From Dipetalonema caudispina (lineage: Eukaryota > Nematoda > Chromadorea > Rhabditida > Onchocercidae), in the NCBI GenBank assembly GCA_013365325.1, contig JABVXV010000058.1:210679-274678 (forward strand): 64,000 nt of DNA. The letters are read 5' to 3'. Shown here in pieces: positions 23,999 to 38,900 of this stretch (positions are counted from its first letter, which is position 1; each line of letters opens with the position of its first letter). Position numbers and translations under genes: made by a program. The notes under the pieces were generated by a model. The model made no database searches. It was given only the letters and a program-made list of their open reading frames with translations, and was not told the origin of the DNA.

Positions 23999-26900
23999 CT
24001 ACAAACGTTTCCTTTTCGATGGCTCAATTTGATAAGATAATTCCATCAGGCGCCGCTGATTGTCGATCACTTTGAAATTCCTATAAAAAAGTATAATTAA
24101 TTGACCAAATTTTCGAAAAGATGGAAAAGCAGGTCTCAAAGAATTTTCCGCAAATTTTCCTAGATATTTTAAATTACAAATTTTTAAGGACGTTCAGAAA
24201 GCAACAACTCGATGGAATGTATAATAACAAAATTACCTTAGTAACTGGAAGAAAATTACTTACCGGACAAGGTTTTTTGATTTGAAAACCTTTCGTTCGA
24301 AGGCAACAGCTGAAAAAACAAATAATTCAAATGATTACAATGTTACTATAGATGTATTAACCACTTTAGAAACAGTGTCATGATAATAGCACTGCTAAGT
24401 GATTATATCTTGATACCATCTTTATCGTGTTCGATCCAAGTACCAAAACGCAGTAAGAATGGTGCCATGTCCAGATATTATTCGGCGACTGACCAAAACT
24501 TTTACTGATAAATTAGGATCATGAAGTAATCTCAGAGACATACCTGGATATTTGCACTGCCTAAAGCTTCGCAAAACATTAGCAATCATGTGCTGAAATC
24601 ATTTCAAATATTTAAAATAATTGTCATTGGAGAGAAGAAATAAACATTTAATTAAAAGGAGGCGAGAAATTGCTTCCTGTCATTCTACTGCTCCAATAAT
24701 GAAATAAATACTAAAGAAAAAGATATTTTGATATTGAATAGCATCAAAAATGAAATTCGAGGTATAAGAAAAATAAGATAAAAGAACTTTAAAAGTGAAT
24801 TTAGTGCCCGACGTGTTTCCCATTGTAAATTTGCTAAAATTAATATTGCATGGCGTGTATATTAAGCATGTAGTAATGTGGTACTTACCATTTTCTCAAA
24901 ATTGATTAAACCAGCGAAATAGGTCTTATTGCCTTCGTGTGTAAATGTTAAATCCTTGAGAAGTAATGGGATAAATGGTACCGTTGGTGCACTCATATTA
25001 GCTGTAAGCATCCGATAAGCACGGTGATTACGGCATGGATCGAGTAATTCTTCGAATTCCGCATACTGCTGTTTCATTTTAGATGGAAGTTTCTGGAAAT
25101 AATAATACTTGTTTCAAACTTTACTAGGTACCATACCTTTTTCGCCCCATATTTCAAACTTTAATTTTAGACTCATTTTAGATTAAAGCACACTATCTCT
25201 GAGAGAATGATATCTCGAACTTTTGATTGTGAAAAAAATAAAATAAAATAAAAGGAACTCACATCCCAAAGATGAGTGATCCGACTTACAGCAACATTAC
25301 TGAGACCTAAGATAATCGCAAATAACGACAACAAATCCCTGTTTTCTTTTGCGCTGCAGAATTTACATACTTTATTTTAATCAATTTTGTGGTCATTAAA
25401 GTAAAGGCTTGGAGTAAGTTAAAATCGAATTTTAAAATAAACTTGAATTACTTATCGAAATTAAAATGTGAATCTTATTTGGGAGTAAGCCGAGAAGAGA
25501 TGAATATAAATCTCGATTCCTGCTTTTTCCTTCAAAAAAGCATGAAATTCAAAAACTTGATATTATGCTTCCTCATCCATCGACTAAAATGTCTATAATT
25601 TTTATTGAAAATTACATCAAACTTACTGTGCAGCAATTTTGATAAATTTTTTGAGAATCGAAAGACGTTTTGTATTGCCCTGAGCAAGCAGCACTTCAGT
25701 TGTTGTCCAAAATTGTACTTCGTTGAAACGACGCATTAAAAGATCTAAATTTGATGTTATCCGACTGGGAAATTGCTCTCGTCCAAACACCTAAAATATT
25801 TCAAAATTTTCAGAAGTCCTCAAAAACCAACAAATTTTTGAAATTCAGAAAGTTTTCTTCCGAGAATTTGATTTGAAAAATAATTAAGGATAAAGAACCT
25901 GAATGATAAGTTCGATATCATCAGTTGCTTCTAATAATTGGGTATGAAAGATGAGCAATTGTTGGGCAATATCAACACTAGTTAAATAGTCCAGCAATGA
26001 GGAATGGACACTCTCCGATGGACCACCTTGTTGCGGCATTGGAACCTGAATTAGCTTACCTTAATCCTTTATTAACATCGAAAAGAACAGTTGTGTACTT
26101 CTGCCATTAGGATTTGAATATTAGAGGAAATTCAAAATGAATTCAACCCGTTTAAATATTCCTTTTTTTTGGCAAACAATCTACTGAAGCATTAAAATTT
26201 ACCAGCGTTTCAATTTCATCACTATAAGCGATATACAAACATCCATTCAATGAAATCATTGTCGGAACACTAATATCATTTGGTGAAAAGATTATTCTTT
26301 CTGGAAACAACATCACAGAGCACACTCAAAAAAATTTTCCAATTGTTTAAAAAGTGCAAAATTTTGAAAAATTAATCTATTAATAGCTCTTGCAACTAAA
26401 CTTCTTATTTTTACTCAAAATTTTTTATAAAACTGAATTGAGCTTTGAAAGAAATTGTAATGTTTAGAGTGTTCTTCAATGTCAACGTATGGTTTCTCAT
26501 GATCTCTTGTTTTCTCTCCTTTCTTAATTTCATTTTTGACAGAGATAAAGAAAGATGGAGAAGATTGCAAACATTTCTACGCTAGATATTTTCCGAATTT
26601 TTGAAAAGAAAAAAAGATGAAGAAGCGCTTTATGTTCACCAATACGACCACTGAGGATTTAATTTTGCAATCTGAAGTGAAGATGAAAATTTCAAAAATT
26701 CAAAAACTTGCAAAATTCACCTCCACTGCTTTTCACTTCAACTAATTGCAATTCTTCGTTAGAGCCACTGTAGCGCATTTTTGTTTTTGCCATTTCACAG
26801 ATATCAGCAGCAGTTTTATCAAGTCTTATACTCATTATAAAAGAACTTGTATCGGATAGATAAATTACTTGGTTACCTGAAGAGATCAACCGATAAATAT

Positions 26901-29900
26901 ATTTAAAAATGCTTCAATGATTGGGAAAATTAGATAAACAGTACGGCATGAGCAAGCATAAATGGTGAAAAGGAAAGAAAAGAAGAGATGAATAAAAGTG
27001 GCAAAGGGAAACCAACAAGTATCAAATGGTAGTACGGGGTTTGGTGCTGGAGCATGGCTGCAGTAAATACCACAGTCAAGTATCACTGATGAATGCCTGT
27101 TAATCGTTTGCATGGCACTTTCTCGAAGCTGTCGTATTGCACACATTGGTTCCAAATTTGATAGCATCTCTGGGAATTGTCGACTATCATCCAGAACATA
27201 GCAATACAATTCCTGTAGTGTGATTCCTTTTCTTTGTTATTTCATTCCTTTCTTCTATTCCTTCTTTTGCAGTTGTAACACTGTTAGAAAAATTTCTCTT
27301 CATAGCAAGTAAATATTTGTTTGATTAATTGATCATTGTCGTGATAAATTAACTCAATTACAATACCGTCAAAGAGAAGTGAATAGTTGACCTCGACAAA
27401 ACTGTTCGATGCAGGGTCAAGGAAGAACCGTAAACCAAGAATTTGTACCCATAAATTCAAAAAGGCAACAACACGTCGTTTTGCAACAATTTTATGCTCA
27501 TAATCGTTTATTGGCAGTGTACCATCCATTCGGACCTGCAAAAAAAAAAAAGAAAAAAACATATAATAATTGACACTTCAGAAAGATCAAAAGATTATTT
27601 GCAGCATATTTTAATAATGAAAGAATAGTAAATTGTTCCCTCCAATTCAAATTTTAGAAGGACCACTGACTTCAAGAAAACTAGTAAAAGGTTCATATAA
27701 GTAATGAGAATTAATGTATTCTGAATTTTTAGTGAATTGAATACACTTCAATGCCAAAACATAAATTCAGAAGAAAGCAACATTAGCAGGAAGCTGAAAT
27801 TTTGGCATTTTACAAATGTTTGAAAGTTGAAAAAATAAATTTTTTTAAAAACATACAGTGGAACCACGCATGTAATAATTTTTAAGATAACTGCATAAAA
27901 TGTTCACGGGCATATGAGTGATATGTGTAAGAATGAAATCCTCCAAAAATGTATCCACTGAGCCATCATCAGTTTGTGCATCGATTCGAGTTTCCAGCAG
28001 GTATTCAACAGTTTTCTCCGGCATTCCAGCCATCACGGAGTAACTAGAATCTACTTTTTAGAATTCCCAAATTTTACTCTACAGGAAAATGAATCGGCAT
28101 GTTTTAATTCGTCTTTACTTTACTACTTTTGTTGCTACTTCATATTTCACATTAAAGCTATTTAGATATCTGGCTTTTTGTAATCTAAAATGATGTAAAA
28201 TAAAGTAATCTAATAAAAAAATTAACTAATCACAAATAATTACACAGAGATGTACAAGATCTTTGGAAACAAAAATGAGCAACTGCGAGCCTTTGCAATA
28301 GTAGCAAGATTTGCTAAGGAAAAAAAAGTTTTTTTAAAACCGGCTGAGTTCAGGTATCAACTGGAAACAACTAACACAAGTCCACATAAATATTTGTGAT
28401 TAATCAATTTCTCAACATACCGAAAAACAGAACAAATTTCGAGAAAAAATGTTTCTCTCAAACTGTTAAAGCTTGAATGACAAACGTTTCTTTGAACTTT
28501 CCTTCCTTTGAAAAAAGAAAAACGAAAAAATTGATCTCAAAGTGGAGAATTTGAATTTTTGAATTTAAGAACACACAAAAATATTTCGTGCTTTTTTCAA
28601 ATTATCAAAAAACCATATCAGGCATGAGTGAGTTAACAATAAAGTGCCAAATGAATGGTAAAAGAACTGTTGAAAAGTTACAAAGAATTGATCAATAGAC
28701 AAGCAAGAAATTAAAACTGAAATAGATTTAATATTCCTTATCCTTTCCCTTTACATTTTCACTTATTTGATACTGAATAACGGTCACTTGTAAATTATGA
28801 AAAGTTTAGTGTTGTTGAAACCAATTAGTTAAGAAGAATATTAAATATGAAATGAATCAGAATTATTTAAAATAAAAATAACTGTTACTAAATTATTTAA
28901 AAAAAAAAAAATCAATACCAACCAGCATCTTTTCCTTACGTCTGAGGCCAAATCACCGATAGTATCTGTTGCTGTAGCATTAACTGCAACTGTTAAGGAA
29001 CCGTGATAAGCATTGTTAAGTGTTCGATACACTGCGTTCATCTTCTCCAATACCAGCACATCCTGTCCATGTTCTTTCAAGCGTACCGTATTCGCTTCAA
29101 CATCTCGTAAAATACTACAAAAAGAAAAGCTCTACTTTATTTCATATCTGAAACTATAATGCTCGATCGTTTAAGATAAGAAAGATCAATGATTTTCAGG
29201 AACATAAAGTTTCATTCATCATTCTAAATGTTATTCGTATTGTAAATTAATTTTGCTTTCTGGTGAATAAAGTGTTGTTAATAGCTAATATCAACGTATG
29301 GTTCATTTCTGATAAAAAGTGCAGAAATAATATTGCAGCCTCTTTGCTAAGAAATAATTGGGTCTAATCTTTATTAATGGATGACATTGACATTTGATAT
29401 CCTTCAATGTGAAGTAAACAGAGAAATGGGTTGCATGGAAATTGAATGATCTCTTGCAAGAAGCCAACAAATAATTTCTTTGTTTCAACGATCTTTTAAA
29501 TTGCTTTGAATCTGGCAAGTAAGAAATAAGAAAAGTTGAAGACATATGAATAAAGCAAAGCTAACTTATCAGTGAAACAACAAATGCACTTCAAGTGGCA
29601 ATGCTGGTTGGATCAACCAATGAGATGCATATAGGAAGGGAAAAAATTGTAGGAGAAAATCGGATGATATTATTTTTAAAAGTACTAGATAGTAAAGATT
29701 TTTACGTTGGAATAAATTCTAAGCAAATATCTCACGATATTATTATATTTAAGTAAGCATTACTTACTTATTTCTTTTCCCATAGAAGTGTTTCCGGAAT
29801 CTTTTCACATGTTAAAATATTGACATTAACAACTATTAATATCTATTTGTTGAAAAAAGGTAACTTGAAATCTCCGGAATAATTCTTATTGCGAGAAAAT

Positions 29901-32900
29901 AATATTAACCAATTAGTTTCAATGTTCAATGATAGTTGAGCAGTACACTGATCAGGAAAAGAGTTCATATTTATCTTCAGTAATTCATGATTGCAATATC
30001 TTAATGTGTAAATTGCAGCAAAATGAATTCGACAAATCACTATCACTAAATTTTCGTTATCGTGCATTATAAACCATTTAAGATATTCTATCTATTTCGA
30101 TATTCCGCTTGTATATTAACACATAGTGATTTGATAAACAACTATGTGATGGAAGTTATCATAAATTACACACTAACTAATTAGTCTAGATAGCTGTCCC
30201 TTAACGTTTTAGTTAAGTACATACGATGATATGTGGAAAAAGTCGTTAACGATAGGCAAGATCTGTTTGCTTGTGGAAAAAAGTGTGCTCGAAGATTTAT
30301 TTGCATTGCTTATGCAGCAATATAGCAATTCTTATTATGTCTCATTTTATAGCTGCCAGAAGTGATTATTTATAATAATAATTAAGGTTTAACAAATATG
30401 AGAATAGTTATGGCATTGTCGAAGCACAATATAAGTGTTATGTATTTCTAAAGCCAAGAAGGTACCTCTGCTTAGACTAAAGACAAGTGAAGAAATTAAC
30501 TGCAAGTTTGACCAAAAATAGTCGTAAATTTAAAATTGAATCCTAGAAAAATTGTCATAAAAGAGTTCACTCCATAAAATGCAAAAATATTTGCAAAATA
30601 TTGAAATTGAAATCTTGAGAAAGTAATCGGAATGATTTGAAGAGCCAAGAAAGAAAAATTGAAATACATAAAAGTTGATTAAAATTAAAATATCAATTTG
30701 AACGAACTTTCCCAGTAGTAGTCAAATGAGTAAGTTGAAATGAATGAAAATGCAAGGAAGATGGACATAAAATCTACATTTCATGTAATAAAAAGAATGC
30801 TATGAGGCACTTCCTATCATTCCTATTCCAATCAACAACGGTACTATCAAGATGGGTAATTGTTGTAGCACTATGAGTGCTTTAATTTTATTACAACTGC
30901 TTCCTATTAAATACATAAACGAATTGGAAATTAAAAAAAAAAAAAGGAAAAAAAATGTCATCAACTAACAAAACTATGAGAAAAAATTCAAGTTAGAAAT
31001 CAACAAAAAAAAAAAGAAAATAAGTATATCGATAAATTTTAAAAAAAAAAAATGAAAAAAGATACATATATCCAAATGAATGAAGTTTAGTAGTATTCTT
31101 TTTGAAAGAATAATTTTATATGCAGCATGGGGTGATCAATATTCGTTGAAAAATCACAAAAGTGAGCAGTAATTCGGAAATGGTCACATGGGACAAAAAT
31201 CAAATCTTTTTTGGTGGATCGTACTGAACAGATATCTATTGTTAACATCATTTATTGAATTCTTAAATTAAATTGTTCCTGTCTTTCAGTAATATCAGAC
31301 AGGAGAATGTTCGCATTTCTCAAAATTGATCTTATGCGAATGCTCCAATCGTTTTATACTAGAAATTTTTGAGAAATAAAATCGCTCACGAGAATGACCA
31401 GCTACAATGGACAACAGATTACATCTCCGTCAATACCAAATACGAACATTCCTTCAAACAATTTCTTATTCAAGCTTTCATCGAATTCGGAAATTTCGTT
31501 AGAAATTGTCAAATACGATTAAAATCAAGGAAGAAAACAATGTACCACTGTCATTACAGCAATCTTCCAGCTCCCACCTGTCCACTATATCTTCTCTTGG
31601 GAGCCATAATCAATTCATTTTTCCGCTTCCAATACACTTAATCGTATCACTGAGAGAGAGAGAGAGGGAACGGACTTAGTGAAAATGCGGATAGAATGTA
31701 ATTTCTGAATTTTGGATAAATTGAAAGCTTAAAACCTCAGTATATAAAAGACTAAAGGGAATCAAACAACGTGATCCTTTGCAATCGGCATGCTGCATGC
31801 AGCTGCCTACATCGATGCAATATGTGTCAAATACTACTGCATGTGCCTTTATTCTATAGCAATGTCCTACTTTCAGCCATAAAACTTTTCTTCATGGAAA
31901 AGCCTGTCTCTTTGAATAGTAATTTGCCTAAATCTTGGAGATGTTTTTTGCAATCCAACTTGCTCAAACAGAAATTTCATTCAAATGGAAACAATTCACC
32001 TCTAATTTCGAAATTTAAATTTATCTAAAAATTTAGCAAGCCTTCAAATCATTCATAGAACAATAAAAGTGATAGTGAAAATTCACGGATGCATTATAGC
32101 CTTGACTCATTCTATTATTAATTATTTTCAAAGAGAAACTCACCGATTAAAATCGTTCTTGTCGATACGCAGAAACTGTGATTTATCTTTCCGAAGAACT
32201 ACTGTAGCAGCACGAGGTGCATCATTTACCAAAGCTAATTTACCAAAATCGTCACCTTCACGAAGAGTACAAACGACACCCTAAATTGGAAGAAATATTT
32301 GGCTCATTATCATTATAAATGCATTTTATTCTATCATTCTTATCACTATCGACATCATTGTCATAATAATTGCTGTCAAAAATATTGTCAATTTCTCATC
32401 AATTTAGTTATCAACAGTACTTTCATTACAAAGTAAATAGAACAGTAAAAAAACGAGCCAATAAAATAATAGTTGTAGAAGGCATGATGGAAGAGAAGAG
32501 AAGGAAAATTGCTTCGTCATCTTTTATGATATGCATTAGTTTTATGACCCAAGTTGCAAAAATCCTGATCCAAGCAAATAACTCATACTATCTTACAAAA
32601 ATGTTCCATGAAAAATGTGAGAAGAAATCTCTTTAAAATATCATTTTGAATGGAATATTTAAAAAGTGGAAATTTTCTGCTTTTCATCAAATTTTTTCAC
32701 AAGGCGATACGATGGAACTTTATCAATTATCACTAATGCAACGTCTATTCATTTGGAATTTTTTGTTATCATTTCATTTCAGTCGACTTTCTATTTTCAA
32801 TAACAATAAAAACTAAACATTCTTTTCTTTTTTTTTTTCTTCTACAAAATCTATGCGAGCCTTTCAAGGTGCGAAGAATTATTGAAGCTCACAGAATGGG

Positions 32901-35900
32901 TATAAATGAAACCGTAGACTCTTAGTATAATAATTCAGAAAAGTCAAAAAAATTAAGAACATTTCGACGGAATGGTGGAATAAATGTTCGAAGTTTGTTG
33001 CTTATATTTCTCATAATTAAACCACAAAGTGGTTCGAAAAATCTGAATCGTCATGAAATTATTATTTGAACAAACAAAATTGCATTTGTTTCGATAGAAA
33101 AGGGCATGAAGGATGTGTGGACAAATAAAATTGAGGAAGCGCAAAAGTACATGGAAAATCTTAGAAATTCGTAGCAGTGAATTGAATATTAGTAAGGGAA
33201 CGGTTCATATTTGATATGAATAAATGACATTTTGGACATATGTTGTGAGACTTAGGGAATATCGAATTTGCTTTTTTTAAGTTTCGAATTTTCCACTTGG
33301 CACATTTTTCTATCCTATTTGTAATTCCGGAGAAAATGATTGTATCAAAAGAGCGAAAAAAGGGGAAGCTAAAGTAAGTTTAGCAGAGGTAATATTTTAT
33401 ATCTAGGTAAATACAAAGACGACAACTTGACCCCTAATCCTATTGAGTTGCTAGTAGTTCGGATAATCTCTCTTAAGGCTAGCAATACAGAAATTCATTG
33501 AGAAATCTTTAAAATCCAAATTTGATTCAAATATGTCAGGAAATTGGGGGCAGTCTTAAGTGGTGAACGTAAAAATGCTAAAACTTTGAACAGTTTTAGT
33601 ATGAAAAAGCCTTACTTTTCCATGTATGATAACATCAACGGATCCTTTAAGAACGATATACCAACAATTACCCTCGTCACCCTGCCGGAACAATACATGT
33701 CCGGCATGTTGGTGCTGTTCGAAGAAAACAACTGCCGCCAATTCACGTTTTACCATTGTACTCAAATGTGTTAATGCTTTCACGTGTAATAATTCCCTGT
33801 AGACGTGTTCTAGCTCTTGAATCGTACGCTCCGATGATCTGAAAATGGTACGAAAAGTTGAGAGAAATCTTAATAGAGTATTTAATTAGCATCCAAAAAT
33901 AGCTATCTTTTATAATCTAAAAATATGCCTTTACTTTGTTTCATTCTTTGCTTATGCTAAAAGCATAAAAATAGATATTATCTTAAAGTGATTAAACAGA
34001 CGGTTTGCAGAGAATCATTCGAAATAACGAATCAGGTCCAATGGTACTGAGGAAGAATATAGCTGCAGCAATATCATTGACGTGTAGTACCATTTCTTGC
34101 TCACCGTCAAATATTACACCAGTTGTTAACCTGGGTGCTTTAGAATTTATAACTTTCATTTATTTTTAAGTAATAAGAAAGGTTGACATTTGTTCCTCAA
34201 AATAATTTTTTGCGTTAAGTTTTAGAAATATACCAATGTAATTCATTGAATAATTTATTAAATAATTAGGTTGCTTGCTATTAGCTTACAAAATATATTA
34301 ATCAAATGAGAGAGCACAACCGATCAACAAAAATCAAGTTTAAATTGGGATTATAATAAGAAAAACGAAAATACTAGTATCTAAGGAGGATATACAACGG
34401 GAGGGTAAATGGATTAAAACTTTGGACGTATACGTTCACGTGAAATCTAACGCACTTTTACACCTACATATTTGAATACATCTTCGTACAACGACTTTTA
34501 GCTTGTATAAATTCATGAAAAATCGAATTTTTTTCGAATGAAAAAGAAGACTTTGAGAAATATGCACTACAGACCAGACCGTCAAGTACCTCATATGGAC
34601 GCTACTTGTGGTACCAATAGTCCAACGATAAAAGATATGCTTGTCGGCAAATTGTAACTCGTTGCTTACTGAAAAGTAACAAATATGATCTCCTAAATTT
34701 GTATGACAAACCCTTTGATCAATAATTTCCTTAAAACCACGATAGTTTTGCTCTTGAAATTACGATTCTCTCTTCGTCTTTTGTCCATTTATCTATTTGT
34801 GTTTTTGCAAGCAGTACTTTCCGTATGAGAGCATTTTTTCTCTAATTTAAAAATTTTTGTTTGTTTTGGTATTGGCTTTTCATCTTTTAAAGATGTGTTT
34901 TTCTTGGCGCAAAAGTATGCTTGAACATTATTCATTTAAGAGACGGAAGCTAAGCTTTCGATTGGCAAACTTGCTAATTGAAAATTTTACGCCACCCAAA
35001 TGGCTGACTGAAGGGCTCACATATCTAATCCTCCACTGCCATGATGAATTCAGCTTGAGGTATGATTTCAATTTTCAATACGCTATGGTAATTGCCTCAA
35101 AGTTTGCTCTAAAAGTGAGAAGAGTAATAAGCACAGCCAGAAGAATCAAATTCACTTACCATGTGCAATCACACCATTTTCTAGCAATGCTTGCCACATA
35201 CCAACCACTTGAAAACGTGTTAATGATATATTTTTGGTTGATACCAACGTATCGGTCGCAAGATTACTCAACCAATCAACCATTTCCGTACCAATCATAC
35301 ATGACAAAAAAGACTGAAAGAAATTCTCGTTGTGTTAATTTTCAAATTTTTAATTAATCTAATGTGATTACCAAAGATTTTAATTACATAATAAAAGCAA
35401 CCATATTCTGCTTTCCATGTCTTTTCTACTTTTTCCTGTTATCTGTTACTTGTTTTTGTTGTTTTACACTGAAATTTTAGGTGTAATTAATTTGTATTGC
35501 TGCAGTAAAACATTTTGCTTGCTTGCTTGATACGTTTAATATTGCGGGCAAGAATTCATTCAGTTTTGTTTTGTGATAGTAGTAAATTAATTAGATAAGT
35601 GATGAGGGAAGGATGTTGAAAACTTATTATTCCACAGTCTTACACTTAAATTGGACTTGGGTATTCCTCAATGACTTCTTAATGACAGAATGCCTTTCAT
35701 CTAACTTTTCCATATTTGTGATTTGGAAGTTAAAAATATGAATAACTTTAAAAAAATGAAAATAAAATCCTTTTGGCTCAATTTTGAACTGTTTGCACAT
35801 TTAAAAAACCAAAATAGAAAATTTAATACACATTTTACACCACAGTTTTAATCTTATGACTTCAATTCTTAGCCAAATTGAATCGCTGGGCCATTTTTAG

Positions 35901-38900
35901 TGCGTTGTCATAAATAATTGCTGAATGAATGAATCATGAATTCTGATTCAACATTATTTTCCTTTTATTATTCAGTGTTATATATATTGCTATAATTTGT
36001 TTTTGCTTTCAACAATGATTTTTAATAGATTTTGAGAACGAACATTATGCGTCTTTTAAACTTTTCACATTGTCTTGAAATGCTTTCAATGGAAATCAAA
36101 AACAATTTTTGCTTTAGAAAATGAAACTTGTAATTATCATATTTTCCACCACTTTCGTTTGGTTTCCTTTCTTCTCCCCCTATTAAATTGTCAATTGTCA
36201 TATCCTTGTAGAGTATTTGACATCTTTTTTGATTCCCTGATGCTTTTTGTATAATTCAGATTATTTCGCATCATTTCCTTTCGTTTGCTCAAAATTTAAC
36301 AAAAGCACAATGACATAAGCATCCGTTCATTACATAGCATCTTGCAAATGAATTTTTGATTTTGAAAAAAAAAAAACCTGCAAATGTCCTCTACGATCAC
36401 TGATAAGATGTGGATCACGTAGTTCCATTGCCTGTTTAAGGATATGTCCTGCATCATAGATCCTTGATTCTAGTGACTAGAAATTTGAGAGATGTAATTA
36501 GCTTAATCAAAAATTCTTTAGGTTGACAATTTTGCACAAAGTTGATGGAAGCTTTTTTTTTTAAAAAAAAAAAAACAATCTCACTACCATTATTGATAGT
36601 AATTTCAACTAAATCTGACAGATATGTTCGGTGCTTGGCATATATATCATTGAATCTCTGATTCATTGATGTTAGGGCACCTTTTTAAGCAATTGAATTG
36701 ACAGGCATTTCAACAAGACATTTGGATAATGAGAAATTGAAATGTATGAAAAGAAACGCTATTCCACTTACAGTAGAATTATTGAGTTCAAAGTAACTTG
36801 AAGGCGAATTCCAATCACAGTGTGTTTCGCTATCAATATCAGCAGTAGTTGCATTTGGCTCATATCGCACATCATTTGCGATTTCGTTGTTACGCTGTCG
36901 CATTTCATAAAAATTGTACGCCATTTTGCCATCTATAAAAAATGCAACAAATTCATTAAAATCAAGTTTCATTTCAGTTTAAGTTAAGTTAAAAATTCCA
37001 ATTTATGTTCAAGTTTTAAAAGAAATTTTTTACTTTATATGTATATTGCTGAATAATTTCTATACCTTACGTATAACTTTTTGGTCTGCTTAATCATTTA
37101 TATATTAATTGGCTTCAACAAAATATTATGATTATTACTGTTAAGGGTGAAATGAATTTGATAGGATGATTTTTCAATTTCAGAATTTATTTACTATGGA
37201 ATTCCTCTAAATCTGTAAATGCCGCATGTATTGATTCTGCAGAACAAGGAGAATTTCTACGAAGTCTTACTAACTTAATTTCGCTCCCAATAGTTCCTGT
37301 TGCTCACTATCATAATGTACTTTTCAGGTTCATTGAAATCCATCATTATATCACCTTCTAGTCTAATACTATGCTTTTGCTTGTGACTTTGCGGAACTAA
37401 TGCTGCCACATTGTAGTCTGCGAAAAGAAATATATATGAAAAATTAGTTTCTCATTGCGAACAATCAATCTTTCGATGAAACTAAGATAAACAAATAGTG
37501 AAAGCATGTAGCAGTGAATTAGATGAAAGCATCCCCAAAATTCATATTATCTTTAGAACAAAAGATAATGATATATACTATCAGTAAAGTATCTCTCTCA
37601 TATAATCATTTCTATATCTGAAAAATCATTGCTTATCTTGATTATTGCAGAGAAGTTTGATTACGGCAGTTCACTGGAAGTTTTTTCAGAATTAATTAAT
37701 TATATTCCTAAATCAAATCCAATAATTATTCATACATACATTGCAAATATTAAGTCTTCTTCATCAACTAACTCATGAATTTTTCATAGATCAGTTGAAA
37801 TATTTAATTAAATGATGTTTTTCGAATTCTGTTAAAAATAAATGAGTATAGCTGCAAATTTCTGTACCGCAATAAAAAGTGCTGCATTTTGCGCTTGACA
37901 GAATTTATATTTTCATTTCCACTCTAATTTTGACTAAAGTAAGTGTTCAAACCTAGATTTCAATCCTAATTTTAATTCATTATTTACTATGTAAACTTTT
38001 TTGTGCACATTGCACCAGAATTGCATGAAATTTTTCGGAGTCTGTTAGGCCATGAATATCAAATTCAGGAGTATTAATTAAATTTGACCATCAAATAATC
38101 GATTTGTCACAATTAAATGATCAAACAATCTTGATGGTCCAGGTGATAAAATACTAACAGCTTCTCAACACATCCTCTAAAAAAGAGAAATCTAGAAATT
38201 AATTAACAGTATACTTTTTTTTAACATTGAAAGCTTTGCTTTTCGTATTAGGGAAAAATCGCTTTTCCTATTAGTTAATTTTTCTGATATTCAAACTATC
38301 AGGAAGATAATTATGCCAGTCAGATGATTTGCTTCTAAATTATCTCTTTCGTCGCAATATACGTAAGCACTGACTCTCCAAAAATTACGACTTCTTTGAC
38401 TTTATCAGATAGCTTATCTCAAAAAAAGATTGTGCTAAATTGACATCGATAAAGGGACCAAATGAAGTAATAATATTAGAAATGATAAACTTGGACATTT
38501 AAGGTTATTCGTTAGTTCAAAGACAATTCTATTTTATTTGTAACGTCATCTCTTTCGACTCTTTAAAAGTATTTCAGTGCTCAGAATTTTTTAGATCGGC
38601 GCATTTTGATAGAATATAATTGTTATGATACAATACAAATTTTCACGTAAATTGTGTGCTAAAAATCAACTTAAAATCATAGAAAAATTTAGCTTGGAAA
38701 CAAAATTCCTACGTATATAAACGGAAAAGAAACGAACGGAGATTATCTGAGACGAGATCCTGCATGACGATAATATGTGGTTGCAGATTATCCGTGTGCT
38801 TCTGCAATAATGTTAGCTCGTTACAAATACATTCAGAAAAAGCATGCAAAAAGGTATGTTGTGATAACAGCGCAAGCGTAATTTGCTATTTACTGCTAAA

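Noticed and set aside
34857..35357. 166-codon plus-strand open frame
   Set aside because: It is the antisense of the Epac DEP exon at 35160-35313 and flanking intron; the minus-strand reading has the conserved GTEMVDWL motif and good splice sites.
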